NCBI GenBank assembly: GCA_964571135.1
Contig: CAZMZW010000008.1
Coordinates: forward strand, 1 to 64,000
Source of the DNA: CAZMZW01 sp964571135
GTDB taxonomy: Bacteria > Chloroflexota > Anaerolineae > Anaerolineales > Anaerolineaceae
Reading direction: 5' to 3'
DNA: 64,000 nucleotides
Both the position numbers and the translations under genes were made by a program. Numbering within the stretch: the first letter of the stretch is position 1; every line of letters begins with the position of its first letter. The notes beneath the pieces were generated by a model, which was given only the letters and a program-made list of their open reading frames with translations, was not told the origin of the DNA and made no database searches. Of this stretch, positions 1-7,592 are shown piece by piece.

Positions 1-53
1 TAAAAACTGCACCCTTTCTGTTGGTTTTGGTGTCCAACTTTTGGGGTGCAGTT
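1..53 (-). terminator. Probable intrinsic terminator of hflX
   Basis: On the minus strand, just after the hflX stop codon, a 10-bp perfect stem (5-14 with 44-53) continues inward as a 5-bp stem (20-24 with 34-38) around a 9-base loop. The minus-strand sequence then runs into five T residues, the arrangement of a Rho-independent terminator. The stem arms also resemble IS150-group insertion sequence ends, so the terminator may derive from a mobile element remnant. Confidence 0.55.
5..53. repeat. Inverted repeat resembling abutted IS3-family (IS150-group) ends
   Basis: Both arms read inward as CTGCACCC, five variable bases, then GTTGG. This is the layout I recall for IS150-group terminal repeats. 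The right arm is the longer match, continuing to GTTGGACACC. Only about nine bases separate the inner ends, so no transposase can lie between them. It looks like a vestige left by internal deletion, or a MITE-like minimal element. No clear target duplication is visible, and the left side is cut by the window edge. Confidence 0.4.
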
Positions 54-61
54 CAAATAAG

Positions 62-1390
62 TCAGCTCTTTTTATTTATCACAAAGGGTAAATATCTTGA
101 AACTAATCTACCTGGAATATTCCCTTTAATTCTAACATTTCCAATTCCGTGTTCAATTTTATCTATTTGTCCGCTCTGATGAAACAACGATATTAATTGG
201 CCCTGCAGATAGGGTAATTTTACGTCAATCGGCACAAGAGTTTCGAAGAGTTCCTGACGGATTCGTTGCAATAATTCATTAATTCCTTGGCCTGTCATTG
301 CAGAAATGGGAATTGCTTTTATCCATTCAGGTATGGATAGGTTAGCGGCTTTGGAATTATTAATCCTATCAATTTTATTAAGAACAGTAATTACAGGTAT
401 ATGATCGCATTCAATATCTTTTAATGTTTTTTGGACTGATTTCCATTGTGCCACTGCTGCTGGGTGAGAGATATCCACAACATGCAATAGAAGGTCAGCT
501 TCCGAAATTTCTTCCAATGTTGCCCGAAATGCGGCAATCAACTGAGTAGGAAGCTTTTGTATGAAACCAACAGTATCTGTTATCAGAATTGAATTTCCTC
601 CAGGTAATTCCAATCGGCGTGTGGTTGGATCGAGAGTGGCAAAAAGCTTATCTGCTACGAGGACATTAGAATCGGTTAATTGGTTGATTAAAGTAGATTT
701 GCCTGCATTAGTGTACCCAACAAGGGCGATGATAGGAATGTGCGATTTTTTCCTGGTTAGTCGGTATTGGTGCCGATGAGCCCTTACTTTCTCCAATTCA
801 TCCTTTAAAAAAGCAATTCTTGAACGAATTTGTCTACGATCTACTTCCAATTGTGTTTCACCAGGTCCGCGTAAACCAACCCCCCCGACACTTCCAGTAC
901 GACCCGCACCTCCACCTGCTTGTCTGGCTAGGTGAGTCCAGGCTCGTGTCAATCTGGGATAAAGATATTCGTACTGCGCAAGTTCCACTTGAAGTTTTCC
1001 TTCAGCAGTATTTGCGTGCAGAGCAAAAATATCCAAGATCAGGGCCGTACGATCAAGAACTCGGATATCTTTGCCAAATTTTTCTTCCAATTCACGTAAA
1101 TGTCTGGGTGAAAGCTCTTCATCAAAAATGACAAGATTAGCTTCAGTATCCTCAATAAATATTTTTAGCTCTTCAACTTTGCCTGATCCAATAAAAGTAG
1201 AGGGGTTGGGACGATCCAATTTTTGAGTAGCCTGGCCAACAATTACTAATCCAGCAGTGGATGCCAGCAGAGATATTTCCTGAAGTGAATCACCAACTGA
1301 AAGAAAGGATGGTTTGTTATGAAATTCAACACCAACCAGGTAAACCCTTTCTTTTTCAGCTTGGGTAGCAAAGGTTTTTATTTTTTTCAC
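62..1390 (-). CDS. hflX: GTPase HflX
   Basis: HflX is a ribosome-associated GTPase that splits stalled or stressed 70S ribosomes. The 442-residue protein has the family's N-terminal domain (about 1-180), with the Gly-rich signature GGVGLRGPGETQLE near 169-182, a helical linker, and a G domain. Visible are G1 GYTNAGKST (225-233), G3 DTVGF (272-276) and G4 NKID (338-341). Length and domain order are normal. The start is GTG, with an AGAGGA ribosome binding site eight bases upstream. It follows the peptidase gene by 34 bases on the same strand, so the two are probably co-transcribed, and it ends at the hairpin at the window's left edge. Confidence 0.96.
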   Translation of the reverse strand: MKKIKTFATQAEKERVYLVGVEFHNKPSFLSVGDSLQEISLLASTAGLVIVGQATQKLDRPNPSTFIGSGKVEELKIFIEDTEANLVIFDEELSPRHLRELEEKFGKDIRVLDRTALILDIFALHANTAEGKLQVELAQYEYLYPRLTRAWTHLARQAGGGAGRTGSVGGVGLRGPGETQLEVDRRQIRSRIAFLKDELEKVRAHRHQYRLTRKKSHIPIIALVGYTNAGKSTLINQLTDSNVLVADKLFATLDPTTRRLELPGGNSILITDTVGFIQKLPTQLIAAFRATLEEISEADLLLHVVDISHPAAVAQWKSVQKTLKDIECDHIPVITVLNKIDRINNSKAANLSIPEWIKAIPISAMTGQGINELLQRIRQELFETLVPIDVKLPYLQGQLISLFHQSGQIDKIEHGIGNVRIKGNIPGRLVSRYLPFVINKKS

Positions 1391-1424
1391 AGATTAATCC
1401 TCTGAAATGAAAAGTAAGTGATTA

Positions 1425-2336
1425 CTAACCTTTATTATTTGATTTTATCCACTCCAGGACAGTTGAACCCACAATTTGCAGGCTTGATTGAGAAACTTTA
1501 TCAATTGTATCTGATGTCGTATGCCAGTATGAATAATCAAAATCAATAAGCAGGGCAGAAATTATGCCCTTATCAGAAAATGGCTTTTGATCATCGATCA
1601 TTTGATATTTAAATTCAGGGATAAAATATTCTGAATAACCAAGTCTTGAAGCAGAATTCCAAATATCCTCCTGTAATTTTCGATCTGAAAAGCCTTCTTT
1701 ATATATATTTAAATCTTGGTCTCCAACCATATCGATGATTACGACAGAATTCGGCATTGTTATCAGTGATTGAGCAAATTGGGATGATCCTATAATCCAA
1801 TCCCAATCCCGAATTTCTCCCTGGTCTTCTGCATCAAAAAACACAAACCAATAAGTATTTCTATTATCGTTTACTAATATTCGTGCTAATTCCAACATTA
1901 CAGATACTCCTGAAGCTCCATCAACTGCACCAGGAACAGGATTATTGCGATTATTAATTACTGGATCCCTGTCAGCATATTCACGAGTATCAAAATGAGT
2001 TCCAATTAAAATCAAATTGCCTTTAGATTTACTTTTTGCCACTAAGTTGGAAATATTCTTTTGGCGGTAAGAAAAGGATTGCTCCTCTATTTGCCAGCCC
2101 AATTTAACCATTTGGGCTTTTATCCATTCAATTTCTTTTTGATGTCCAGCGCTCCCAGGGTATCTTGGTCCAAAGGAAAGTTGGGTTTTGATGTACGATA
2201 GTGATGTGGCTGAATTGAATTGATCGATTATTGGATCTGTTTTGTATAAATATTGAAAAATAAGCCAAAGAAAAAATACAAAAAGAATTCCTAAAAATAG
2301 ATAACTCAATTTTCTATTAGATTTTTTCAAAATCAC
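1425..2336 (-). CDS. Membrane-anchored M28 family metallopeptidase, glutaminyl-cyclase-like
   Basis: This is a 303-residue protein with one N-terminal hydrophobic segment (about 11-30), likely a signal anchor that places the enzyme outside the membrane. The M28 zinc-site pattern is present: H114 in GTHFDTR, D139 in GAVDGASG, the acidic pair E170/D171, D202, and H272 in YWHTTSD. The spacing and the IIGSSQFA and YWHTTSD segments resemble glutaminyl-peptide cyclotransferases (pyroglutamate formation) more than broad aminopeptidases, but the activity cannot be settled by eye. The start is GTG at 2336. A TTG two codons in (2330) is better spaced from AGGGA and may be the true start. The gene is divergent from rpoN and upstream of hflX. 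Confidence 0.82.
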   Translation of the reverse strand: MILKKSNRKLSYLFLGILFVFFLWLIFQYLYKTDPIIDQFNSATSLSYIKTQLSFGPRYPGSAGHQKEIEWIKAQMVKLGWQIEEQSFSYRQKNISNLVAKSKSKGNLILIGTHFDTREYADRDPVINNRNNPVPGAVDGASGVSVMLELARILVNDNRNTYWFVFFDAEDQGEIRDWDWIIGSSQFAQSLITMPNSVVIIDMVGDQDLNIYKEGFSDRKLQEDIWNSASRLGYSEYFIPEFKYQMIDDQKPFSDKGIISALLIDFDYSYWHTTSDTIDKVSQSSLQIVGSTVLEWIKSNNKG

Positions 2337-2589
2337 TTTCCCTATACTATATATTATTAATGATGAATAAAATAATTAGAATCGAACGAATTTGAATTAA
2401 TTGATTCAATCAATAACAAGTACTTATATTTTAACATTGAGCGAATGGTCTGAATATTCAGCAGTTGCACTTTTTTTCTCCGCTCCAGTTTGTAAAACGT
2501 TTTTATTATAGAAAAAATAACAACTTAAAATAATAAAATCATTCATCAAGAATTATTCTATCGATTTTATCATTTTGATTTTTCGCATA

Positions 2590-2605
2590 TGGCATAAATA
2601 TTGCG
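2590..2605 (+). promoter_or_regulatory. Sigma-54 (-24/-12) promoter of rpoN
   Basis: TGGCAT, five bases, TTGCG matches the consensus TGGCAC-N5-TTGCW with exact -24/-12 spacing (GG at 2591-2592, GC at 2603-2604). The predicted transcription start is near 2616, about 35 bases before the rpoN start codon. A nearly identical site sits before the membrane protein/TPR/protease genes at 7183. A weaker sigma-70 alternative overlaps it: TTGCGT at 2601-2606 and TATACT at 2625-2630 with an 18-base spacer. Confidence 0.65.
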
Positions 2606-2623
2606 TTATTTTTGGCTCTTGCG

Positions 2624-2642
2624 CTATACTTATTTAGTATAG
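2624..2642 (+). promoter_or_regulatory. Palindrome over rpoN leader and ribosome binding site
   Basis: CTATACT, five bases, AGTATAG is a perfect 7-bp inverted repeat ending in the AG of the AGGTGAT ribosome binding site, nine bases before the ATG. It covers the possible sigma-70 -10 element and lies in the leader of a transcript from the sigma-54 promoter. It could be a repressor operator or an RNA hairpin that limits rpoN translation. Confidence 0.4.
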
Positions 2643-2650
2643 GTGATGTG

Positions 2651-4048
2651 ATGTATCAAACTCAGAGACAAAGCACGCGTCCACAAATAACAGCGCATTT
2701 AGCTCAAACAATGACTCTATTAACCAAAACAGTCGAGGAACTAAATGAAGAAATTGAAAAAGAATTGGCGACAAATCCCGCCTTGGAAATGAATGAAGAA
2801 TTACATTGCCCTACATGTAATCGAATCATTCCCCGTAATGGATTTTGTACAAACTGCACAAAACCAAAGATCATGTCGGCTGAAGAAACTGTAGTGTTTA
2901 TTTCTCCACGCAATGATTTTCTTTCACGATCTGATAGTAGTTATGAAGATTCACCAGATGAAGACCTCGCTGTTATGGTTGAAGAATTGCCTGCAAATAT
3001 TCTTCGTCAAATAGCATCAGATATTGATGTGGATGATCGACCGATTGCGGCATATTTGTTAAATCAATTGAATGAAGATGGGTTACTGTTGATTAATTTT
3101 GAGGAACTTGTCACTTATTTCCATGTTCCATTGGAACGAATTAAAAAAGTACAAAATTTAATTAAACACGCCGATCCGCTTGGCGTTGGCTCATCCTCTC
3201 CACAGGAAGCTCTCTTAGTCCAAGTTGAGGTTTTATCAGAACACAGAAAAATTCCGGCTTCGGTGAAAGAAATCATTCTTAATGGGTTTGCGCTATTGGT
3301 CCATAATAATTATCGGGAAATTACGAAAATACTTAATATATCCCAGGAAGACGTCAAACTTGCCGTTGAATTTATAAAAAAGAACCTTAACCCTTATCCA
3401 ACCAGGGCGAATTGGGGAAATGAACGTCAGCCAGATTCATTTGAAAAACACCTGTATCATCAGCCTGATGTTTTTATAAGCCATTTAAACAACGATAATA
3501 AAAATCCATTAATGGTGGAAATCATAATGCCAGTTCGAGGTACTCTCCAAATAAATCCGGTTTATAAGGATGCCATTAAGCAGGTTGAGGGAGCTGTACG
3601 CGAAGAAATGAAAGTGGATTTGGAGAAGGCTTCACTTTTTATTAAATGTCTTCAACAGCGCAACAATACGATGCAAAGATTGCTGGAAAGAACCGTTGCT
3701 TTGCAGAGAGTTTTTATTTTGAAGGGTGATAAATACTCAAAACCTATTACTCGTGCAGAATTAGCTAAAGAATTAGGGGTTCACGAATCGACAATTTCTA
3801 GAGCGGTCGCAAATAAATCAGTAAAACTGCCCAACGGTGAGATTGTTCCCTTTTCAAAATTCTTCGAGCGGAATTTAAATATTCGGGCAGTTATACATGA
3901 GATTATTGGTAAAGAATTGAAACCGCTAAGTGATACGGCAATAATGAATAAGTTAAACAATCAGGGGATACATGTGGCACGGCGAACTGTGGCAAAATAT
4001 CGTGCCATGGATGGCGTACTTCCCGCGCATATGCGTAAAAAGAAATAA
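2651..4048 (+). CDS. rpoN: RNA polymerase sigma-54 factor RpoN with zinc-ribbon insert
   Basis: Sigma-54 directs RNA polymerase to -24/-12 promoters and needs an AAA+ activator to open them. The 465-residue protein begins with Gln/Leu-rich region I (1-49), followed by a four-Cys zinc ribbon (C53, C56, C66, C69), which E. coli RpoN lacks. Then come an acidic region, the core-binding domain, a helix-turn-helix (ELAKELGVHESTISRAV) and the RpoN box ARRTVAKYR (443-451). A longer frame opens at 2612, but ATG 2651 follows the AGGTGAT site and begins at the conserved region I. The histidine kinase gene starts six bases after the stop, so sigma factor, kinase and activator form one operon. Confidence 0.96.
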   Translation: MYQTQRQSTRPQITAHLAQTMTLLTKTVEELNEEIEKELATNPALEMNEELHCPTCNRIIPRNGFCTNCTKPKIMSAEETVVFISPRNDFLSRSDSSYEDSPDEDLAVMVEELPANILRQIASDIDVDDRPIAAYLLNQLNEDGLLLINFEELVTYFHVPLERIKKVQNLIKHADPLGVGSSSPQEALLVQVEVLSEHRKIPASVKEIILNGFALLVHNNYREITKILNISQEDVKLAVEFIKKNLNPYPTRANWGNERQPDSFEKHLYHQPDVFISHLNNDNKNPLMVEIIMPVRGTLQINPVYKDAIKQVEGAVREEMKVDLEKASLFIKCLQQRNNTMQRLLERTVALQRVFILKGDKYSKPITRAELAKELGVHESTISRAVANKSVKLPNGEIVPFSKFFERNLNIRAVIHEIIGKELKPLSDTAIMNKLNNQGIHVARRTVAKYRAMDGVLPAHMRKKK

Positions 4049-4054
4049 ATACTT

Positions 4055-6004
4055 ATGAATAATAGAAATCCAATAAGAAAAATGGAAGATTTTCTTGCCA
4101 AACAGTCGTTGGATAATTATTCGCTTGGAAATTTGATGGACCAAATAAAATACCCATGCCTAATTTGGAATAAACCTCAAAACAAGATTCTCCAGGTTAA
4201 TAGTGAATTGATCTCATTAACAGCCTTTACTCGCGAAGATCTATCCCAAATAACAATCGAAAGCTTAATTGATGAATTTGAACCTAAAAACATATCAGAT
4301 AGTAACAGGTCGATAGAAATTAAAAGGAAGAACAAGACATCAATAAAATGCTTATTTGAGCTGATCCCGTTAAATGATCCGGGGAAGCTTTTACTAATGA
4401 TTTTTCGTTCTGTAAACTATAATGTTCTTTCCGATAGAAATAGTTTTTTGCAATGCATTTTAGACCTAGTGATGCTTTCAGAAAACAAATCAGCTGATGA
4501 GTATCTAAAGCATATTATTAAAAAACTGACAGATATTTACCATTGCGATAATATTTGTTTTTATTTATCGGATAATTCTTCACGGAATTTGAAAAAAATG
4601 AGGACAACTGAACAAAATCAAGTATTTCCTCAAGAAATACTTATTTCAGAGATCAATTTTAATGAAAAAATCGCAACAATATGGAAACCTGGCAAAAGAG
4701 TATTGAACGATATTCAACGCTCAGCAAGATCCAATGCAATAACATTATTAATTACTTTCCCGATGATTATTAATGAAAGAATAAAAGGACTATTTGTTTT
4801 GAGTTCAAGAAATGAACTGGATTCTGAAAATACATATGATCAACTACCTTTGATGGGGCAAATTATCAAGGCAAACCTTCAAAAATTATATAGTGAAAAG
4901 GAAAATTACCAAAAAACGCTTGAAATTAGCAATCGAACTCTGATTCTTGATTGTATTCTCAGTAATGTAAAAATGGGAATTTTGGTAATTAATAATGAAA
5001 GAAAGATAATTGAAACCAATTCCTATTTAGAACAATTATTGGGATTCTCAAAATGGGAAATAATCAATAATCCTGTCGAATCCATATTGACTAATATTCC
5101 TCTCAAGAATAAAAACGATAAAAATGAAATTAAAGAAAAACCCAGAAGTGATTTGCTTCTCAATTTATCCAGAAGGGACGGAAGCGAATTTCCTGCACAA
5201 CTTTTGATACTTCCCATCTCATTTCTATCAGACTTTGGTGAAGAATCAATTACTTTATTGGTGATTAATGATCTAACCCAAATAGGTCAGCTTGAGATAA
5301 AAAATAAACAAATGGCGCGACAGGCAGATATTGGGGTTCTCGTTTCCAGTTTTGCCCATGATGTACGAAACGTATTCAATTCAATTAAATTGAGCGCAGA
5401 AACGGTAGCGCTTAAATCAGAATCAGACCCATCAATAATAGAGTACGCCGAGAACATTAAAGAAGATTGTGACAGGATAAATCAATTAATGGAATCAGTC
5501 CTAACATTCTCTTCTTCTATCGAAGAAAACTTGCAGCCTGTAGATATTATCTTTTTATTGCAACGGTTAATTGAGCGTTGGAATCCTAAATACGAAAAAG
5601 CAAATGTGAAATCAATCTTTCAATTTGAAAAAGATATTCCCAGGATATCAGCAGATTCCAGGTCTTTGGAACAAGTTTTTAATAATTTATTTAGTAACGC
5701 CCGAGAAGCAATGACAAAAACCGGCGGAACCTTGGGTGTTTATATTAGTAAAGCGGAACAAATCAATGGGTCAAAAAATGTAATAATTAAAATATCAGAC
5801 AGCGGTCCTGGGATTCCGGATGAATTCTTATCAAAAATTTTTGATCCTTACTTTTCATCCCGGCCCGGTGGAACAGGACTTGGATTGGCCATTACCAAAC
5901 GAATTATTGAGCTCCACCATGGACAGATCGAAGTTGAATCTTTCCCAGGGGGCACATCTTTTATTGTGACATTACCTGAAGTAAACAATGGAGAGAATAG
6001 ATGA
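4055..6004 (+). CDS. Soluble PAS-GAF-PAS sensor histidine kinase (NtrB/AtoS type)
   Basis: This 649-residue kinase has no transmembrane segment, so it senses a cytoplasmic signal. Domains in order: a PAS-like domain (about 30-120), a GAF-like domain (about 130-275), a second PAS (about 295-415), the dimerisation/phosphoacceptor domain with H435 in FAHDVRN, and a HATPase domain with N box NNLFSNAREAM (543-553), G1 DSGPGIP and G2 GGTGLGLAI. Its stop overlaps the start of the downstream activator gene by four bases (ATGA), which implies translational coupling and a cognate pair. The ligands of the PAS and GAF domains cannot be told from sequence. No clear ribosome binding site precedes the ATG. 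Confidence 0.9.
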   Translation: MNNRNPIRKMEDFLAKQSLDNYSLGNLMDQIKYPCLIWNKPQNKILQVNSELISLTAFTREDLSQITIESLIDEFEPKNISDSNRSIEIKRKNKTSIKCLFELIPLNDPGKLLLMIFRSVNYNVLSDRNSFLQCILDLVMLSENKSADEYLKHIIKKLTDIYHCDNICFYLSDNSSRNLKKMRTTEQNQVFPQEILISEINFNEKIATIWKPGKRVLNDIQRSARSNAITLLITFPMIINERIKGLFVLSSRNELDSENTYDQLPLMGQIIKANLQKLYSEKENYQKTLEISNRTLILDCILSNVKMGILVINNERKIIETNSYLEQLLGFSKWEIINNPVESILTNIPLKNKNDKNEIKEKPRSDLLLNLSRRDGSEFPAQLLILPISFLSDFGEESITLLVINDLTQIGQLEIKNKQMARQADIGVLVSSFAHDVRNVFNSIKLSAETVALKSESDPSIIEYAENIKEDCDRINQLMESVLTFSSSIEENLQPVDIIFLLQRLIERWNPKYEKANVKSIFQFEKDIPRISADSRSLEQVFNNLFSNAREAMTKTGGTLGVYISKAEQINGSKNVIIKISDSGPGIPDEFLSKIFDPYFSSRPGGTGLGLAITKRIIELHHGQIEVESFPGGTSFIVTLPEVNNGENR

Positions 6005-7173
6005 GCTACTCGATACTAGTGATTGATGATGATGAAAAAGCGAGAAAAGCAATCAGTGATTATTTGCGCCAAAAAAAGTATGAAGTACTGGAAGGTTCAA
6101 CACTTCAAGCTGCTAAAGAATCCATCAATCAGGGTAGCAGCGATATTATTTTATTGGATGTTCAATTGCCAGATGGCTACGGTCCGAGTTTATTAAATGA
6201 AATTACACTTTTACCGAATCGACCAATGGTTATCATGATCACTGCACATGGTGATATCGATATGGCTGTGGACGCCATGCGAAATGGCGCCCATGACTTT
6301 ATTCAAAAACCGATCGAAGACATGAAGCGGCTAGAAACATCCATTATCCGAGCTGGAGAAATCATCCGATTGAAAAGGGAGATCAATCATATTCGTGAAT
6401 CGCAGAGTCAGACTGAAGGGTTTGTCATAGGCGATTCTCAAAAAATGAGAACGATCGTTGAGCAGGCGAAAAAAGCTGCAGATGCATCGGTCTCTGTATT
6501 AATTACCGGTGAAACTGGATCTGGAAAAGAAGTACTGGCAAGTTACATTCATCGGATTGGACCTCGTTCAGGAAAGGTGTTTTTAGCAGAGAATTGTTCT
6601 GCAATTCAACCCACGATGATTGAAGCAGAACTGTTTGGATTTGAGGCGCATGCGTTTACCAGCGCTGATAAGAAAAAAATCGGTCTGATGGAAGTGGCAG
6701 ATGAAGGCATATTGTTTTTGGATGAAATCTCATCCGTATCCACCGAGGTGCAATCAAAATTATTACGCGCAATTGAGAACCAAACATTTCGTCGGGTAGG
6801 AGGAACAACCCAAATTCATGTTGATGTTCAAATATTGGCAGCTTCAAATCGTGATCTTAAAGTAATGATGAGTGAAGGGAAATTTCGTGAAGACCTTTAT
6901 TACCGATTAAAAGTGGTTGATTTACATATACCAGCTCTGCGAGAACGAAGAGAAGATATCCCTGAATTAACCGGTTTTTTTATTCGAACTTTAAATTCAA
7001 AATTGGGAAAGAATGTACTAGAGATTACACCCAATGCTTTACTAATACTTCAAAAATATAATTGGCCGGGAAATATCCGCGAACTCAGCAATATGATTGA
7101 AAGAGCGATGATCTTCTGTAATGGAGAGGTAATCGATATTCAGGATCTTCCATCGGATCTTGCTTCTTCGTAG
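6001..7173 (+). CDS. NtrC-family sigma-54 activator lacking a DNA-binding domain
   Basis: This is a 390-residue response regulator with a receiver domain (D10, D11, phosphoacceptor D53, T81, K103) and a sigma-54 AAA+ domain: Walker A GETGSGKE (170-177), Walker B FLDE (239-242), second-region sensor residues and a WPGNIREL segment near 355-362. Two oddities are visible. The sigma-54-contacting loop, normally GAFTGA, reads HAFTSA (217-222). The protein also stops about 30 residues after WPGNIREL with no Fis-type helix-turn-helix, where NtrC relatives have 60-90 more residues. No HTH was found by reading past the stop. Such activators (FlgR of Helicobacter, CtcC of Chlamydia) are thought to work from solution. 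It pairs with the upstream kinase. Confidence 0.93.
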   Translation: MSYSILVIDDDEKARKAISDYLRQKKYEVLEGSTLQAAKESINQGSSDIILLDVQLPDGYGPSLLNEITLLPNRPMVIMITAHGDIDMAVDAMRNGAHDFIQKPIEDMKRLETSIIRAGEIIRLKREINHIRESQSQTEGFVIGDSQKMRTIVEQAKKAADASVSVLITGETGSGKEVLASYIHRIGPRSGKVFLAENCSAIQPTMIEAELFGFEAHAFTSADKKKIGLMEVADEGILFLDEISSVSTEVQSKLLRAIENQTFRRVGGTTQIHVDVQILAASNRDLKVMMSEGKFREDLYYRLKVVDLHIPALRERREDIPELTGFFIRTLNSKLGKNVLEITPNALLILQKYNWPGNIRELSNMIERAMIFCNGEVIDIQDLPSDLASS

Positions 7174-7182
7174 GATGAGTAT

Positions 7183-7198
7183 TGGCATAAGAATTGCT
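7183..7198 (+). promoter_or_regulatory. Sigma-54 (-24/-12) promoter of the membrane protein/TPR/protease operon
   Basis: TGGCAT, five bases, TTGCT matches the sigma-54 consensus with exact spacing (GG at 7184-7185, GC at 7196-7197). It starts ten bases after the activator stop codon. The predicted start of transcription is near 7209, leaving a short leader with a GGAGG site before ATG 7236. It is identical in 13 of 16 positions to the site before rpoN. Confidence 0.78.
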
Positions 7199-7235
7199 AC
7201 ATTACCTCTTGAATCTATTAATTCTGGAGGTAAAA

Positions 7236-7559
7236 ATGTTAGGACTGAGCATAAATGATTTTTTACTGACCTTAGCAGTAGTGATTCTTGTTATGGGGGT
7301 GATTGCCTTCCTGGTAGGAATATTTATTCTGGCCTTCAAGGTGATTAATGACGATTTCAATGAAATCTCTTCTCAAACTGCAAAACTTGTTGGCAAAGGG
7401 ATTGGTGAAGATATTTCAGGATTGGTAGGAAATGCGTCTGCTTTATTACAATCGATCAATGAAATGGCACGCACTAAAGCCGGGGTAGGAATGTTCCTTC
7501 TCATGGTCGCTTTTGTTTTACTTGGATGTGCCTATTTTCTGATAACCAGGATTCCTTAA
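7236..7559 (+). CDS. Small membrane protein with two transmembrane helices
   Basis: I do not recognise a family. The 107-residue protein has a strongly hydrophobic segment at about 8-33, a polar stretch of about 45 residues (34-78, including a Gly/Ser-rich GKGIGEDISGLVGNASALL), and a second hydrophobic segment at about 82-103. Both termini are therefore on the same side of the membrane. ATG 7236 is chosen over the frame opening at 7194 because GGAGG lies seven bases upstream and because the sigma-54 promoter would start transcription near 7209. It is the first gene of the effector half of the sigma-54 locus, so a membrane anchor or sensor partner for the TPR protein is possible. That is inference from position only. 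Confidence 0.75.
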   Translation: MLGLSINDFLLTLAVVILVMGVIAFLVGIFILAFKVINDDFNEISSQTAKLVGKGIGEDISGLVGNASALLQSINEMARTKAGVGMFLLMVAFVLLGCAYFLITRIP

Positions 7560-7592
7560 AGACATTATTTCAGAAAATATTTTCATTAACCG

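Larger units (their letters stand above)
2337..2650. other. Divergent intergenic region between the M28 peptidase and rpoN
   Basis: These 314 bases contain no plausible gene. They hold a sigma-54 type promoter for rpoN (2590-2605), a palindrome overlapping the rpoN leader (2624-2642), and a second perfect palindrome at 2400-2414 (ATTGATT, one base, AATCAAT) nearer the peptidase gene. The rest is very AT-rich. No convincing promoter for the minus-strand peptidase could be picked out. Confidence 0.7.

Noticed and set aside
2612..2650. Upstream extension of RpoN
   Set aside because: The extra 13 codons precede an ATG with a good AGGTGAT site and have no counterpart in the family.
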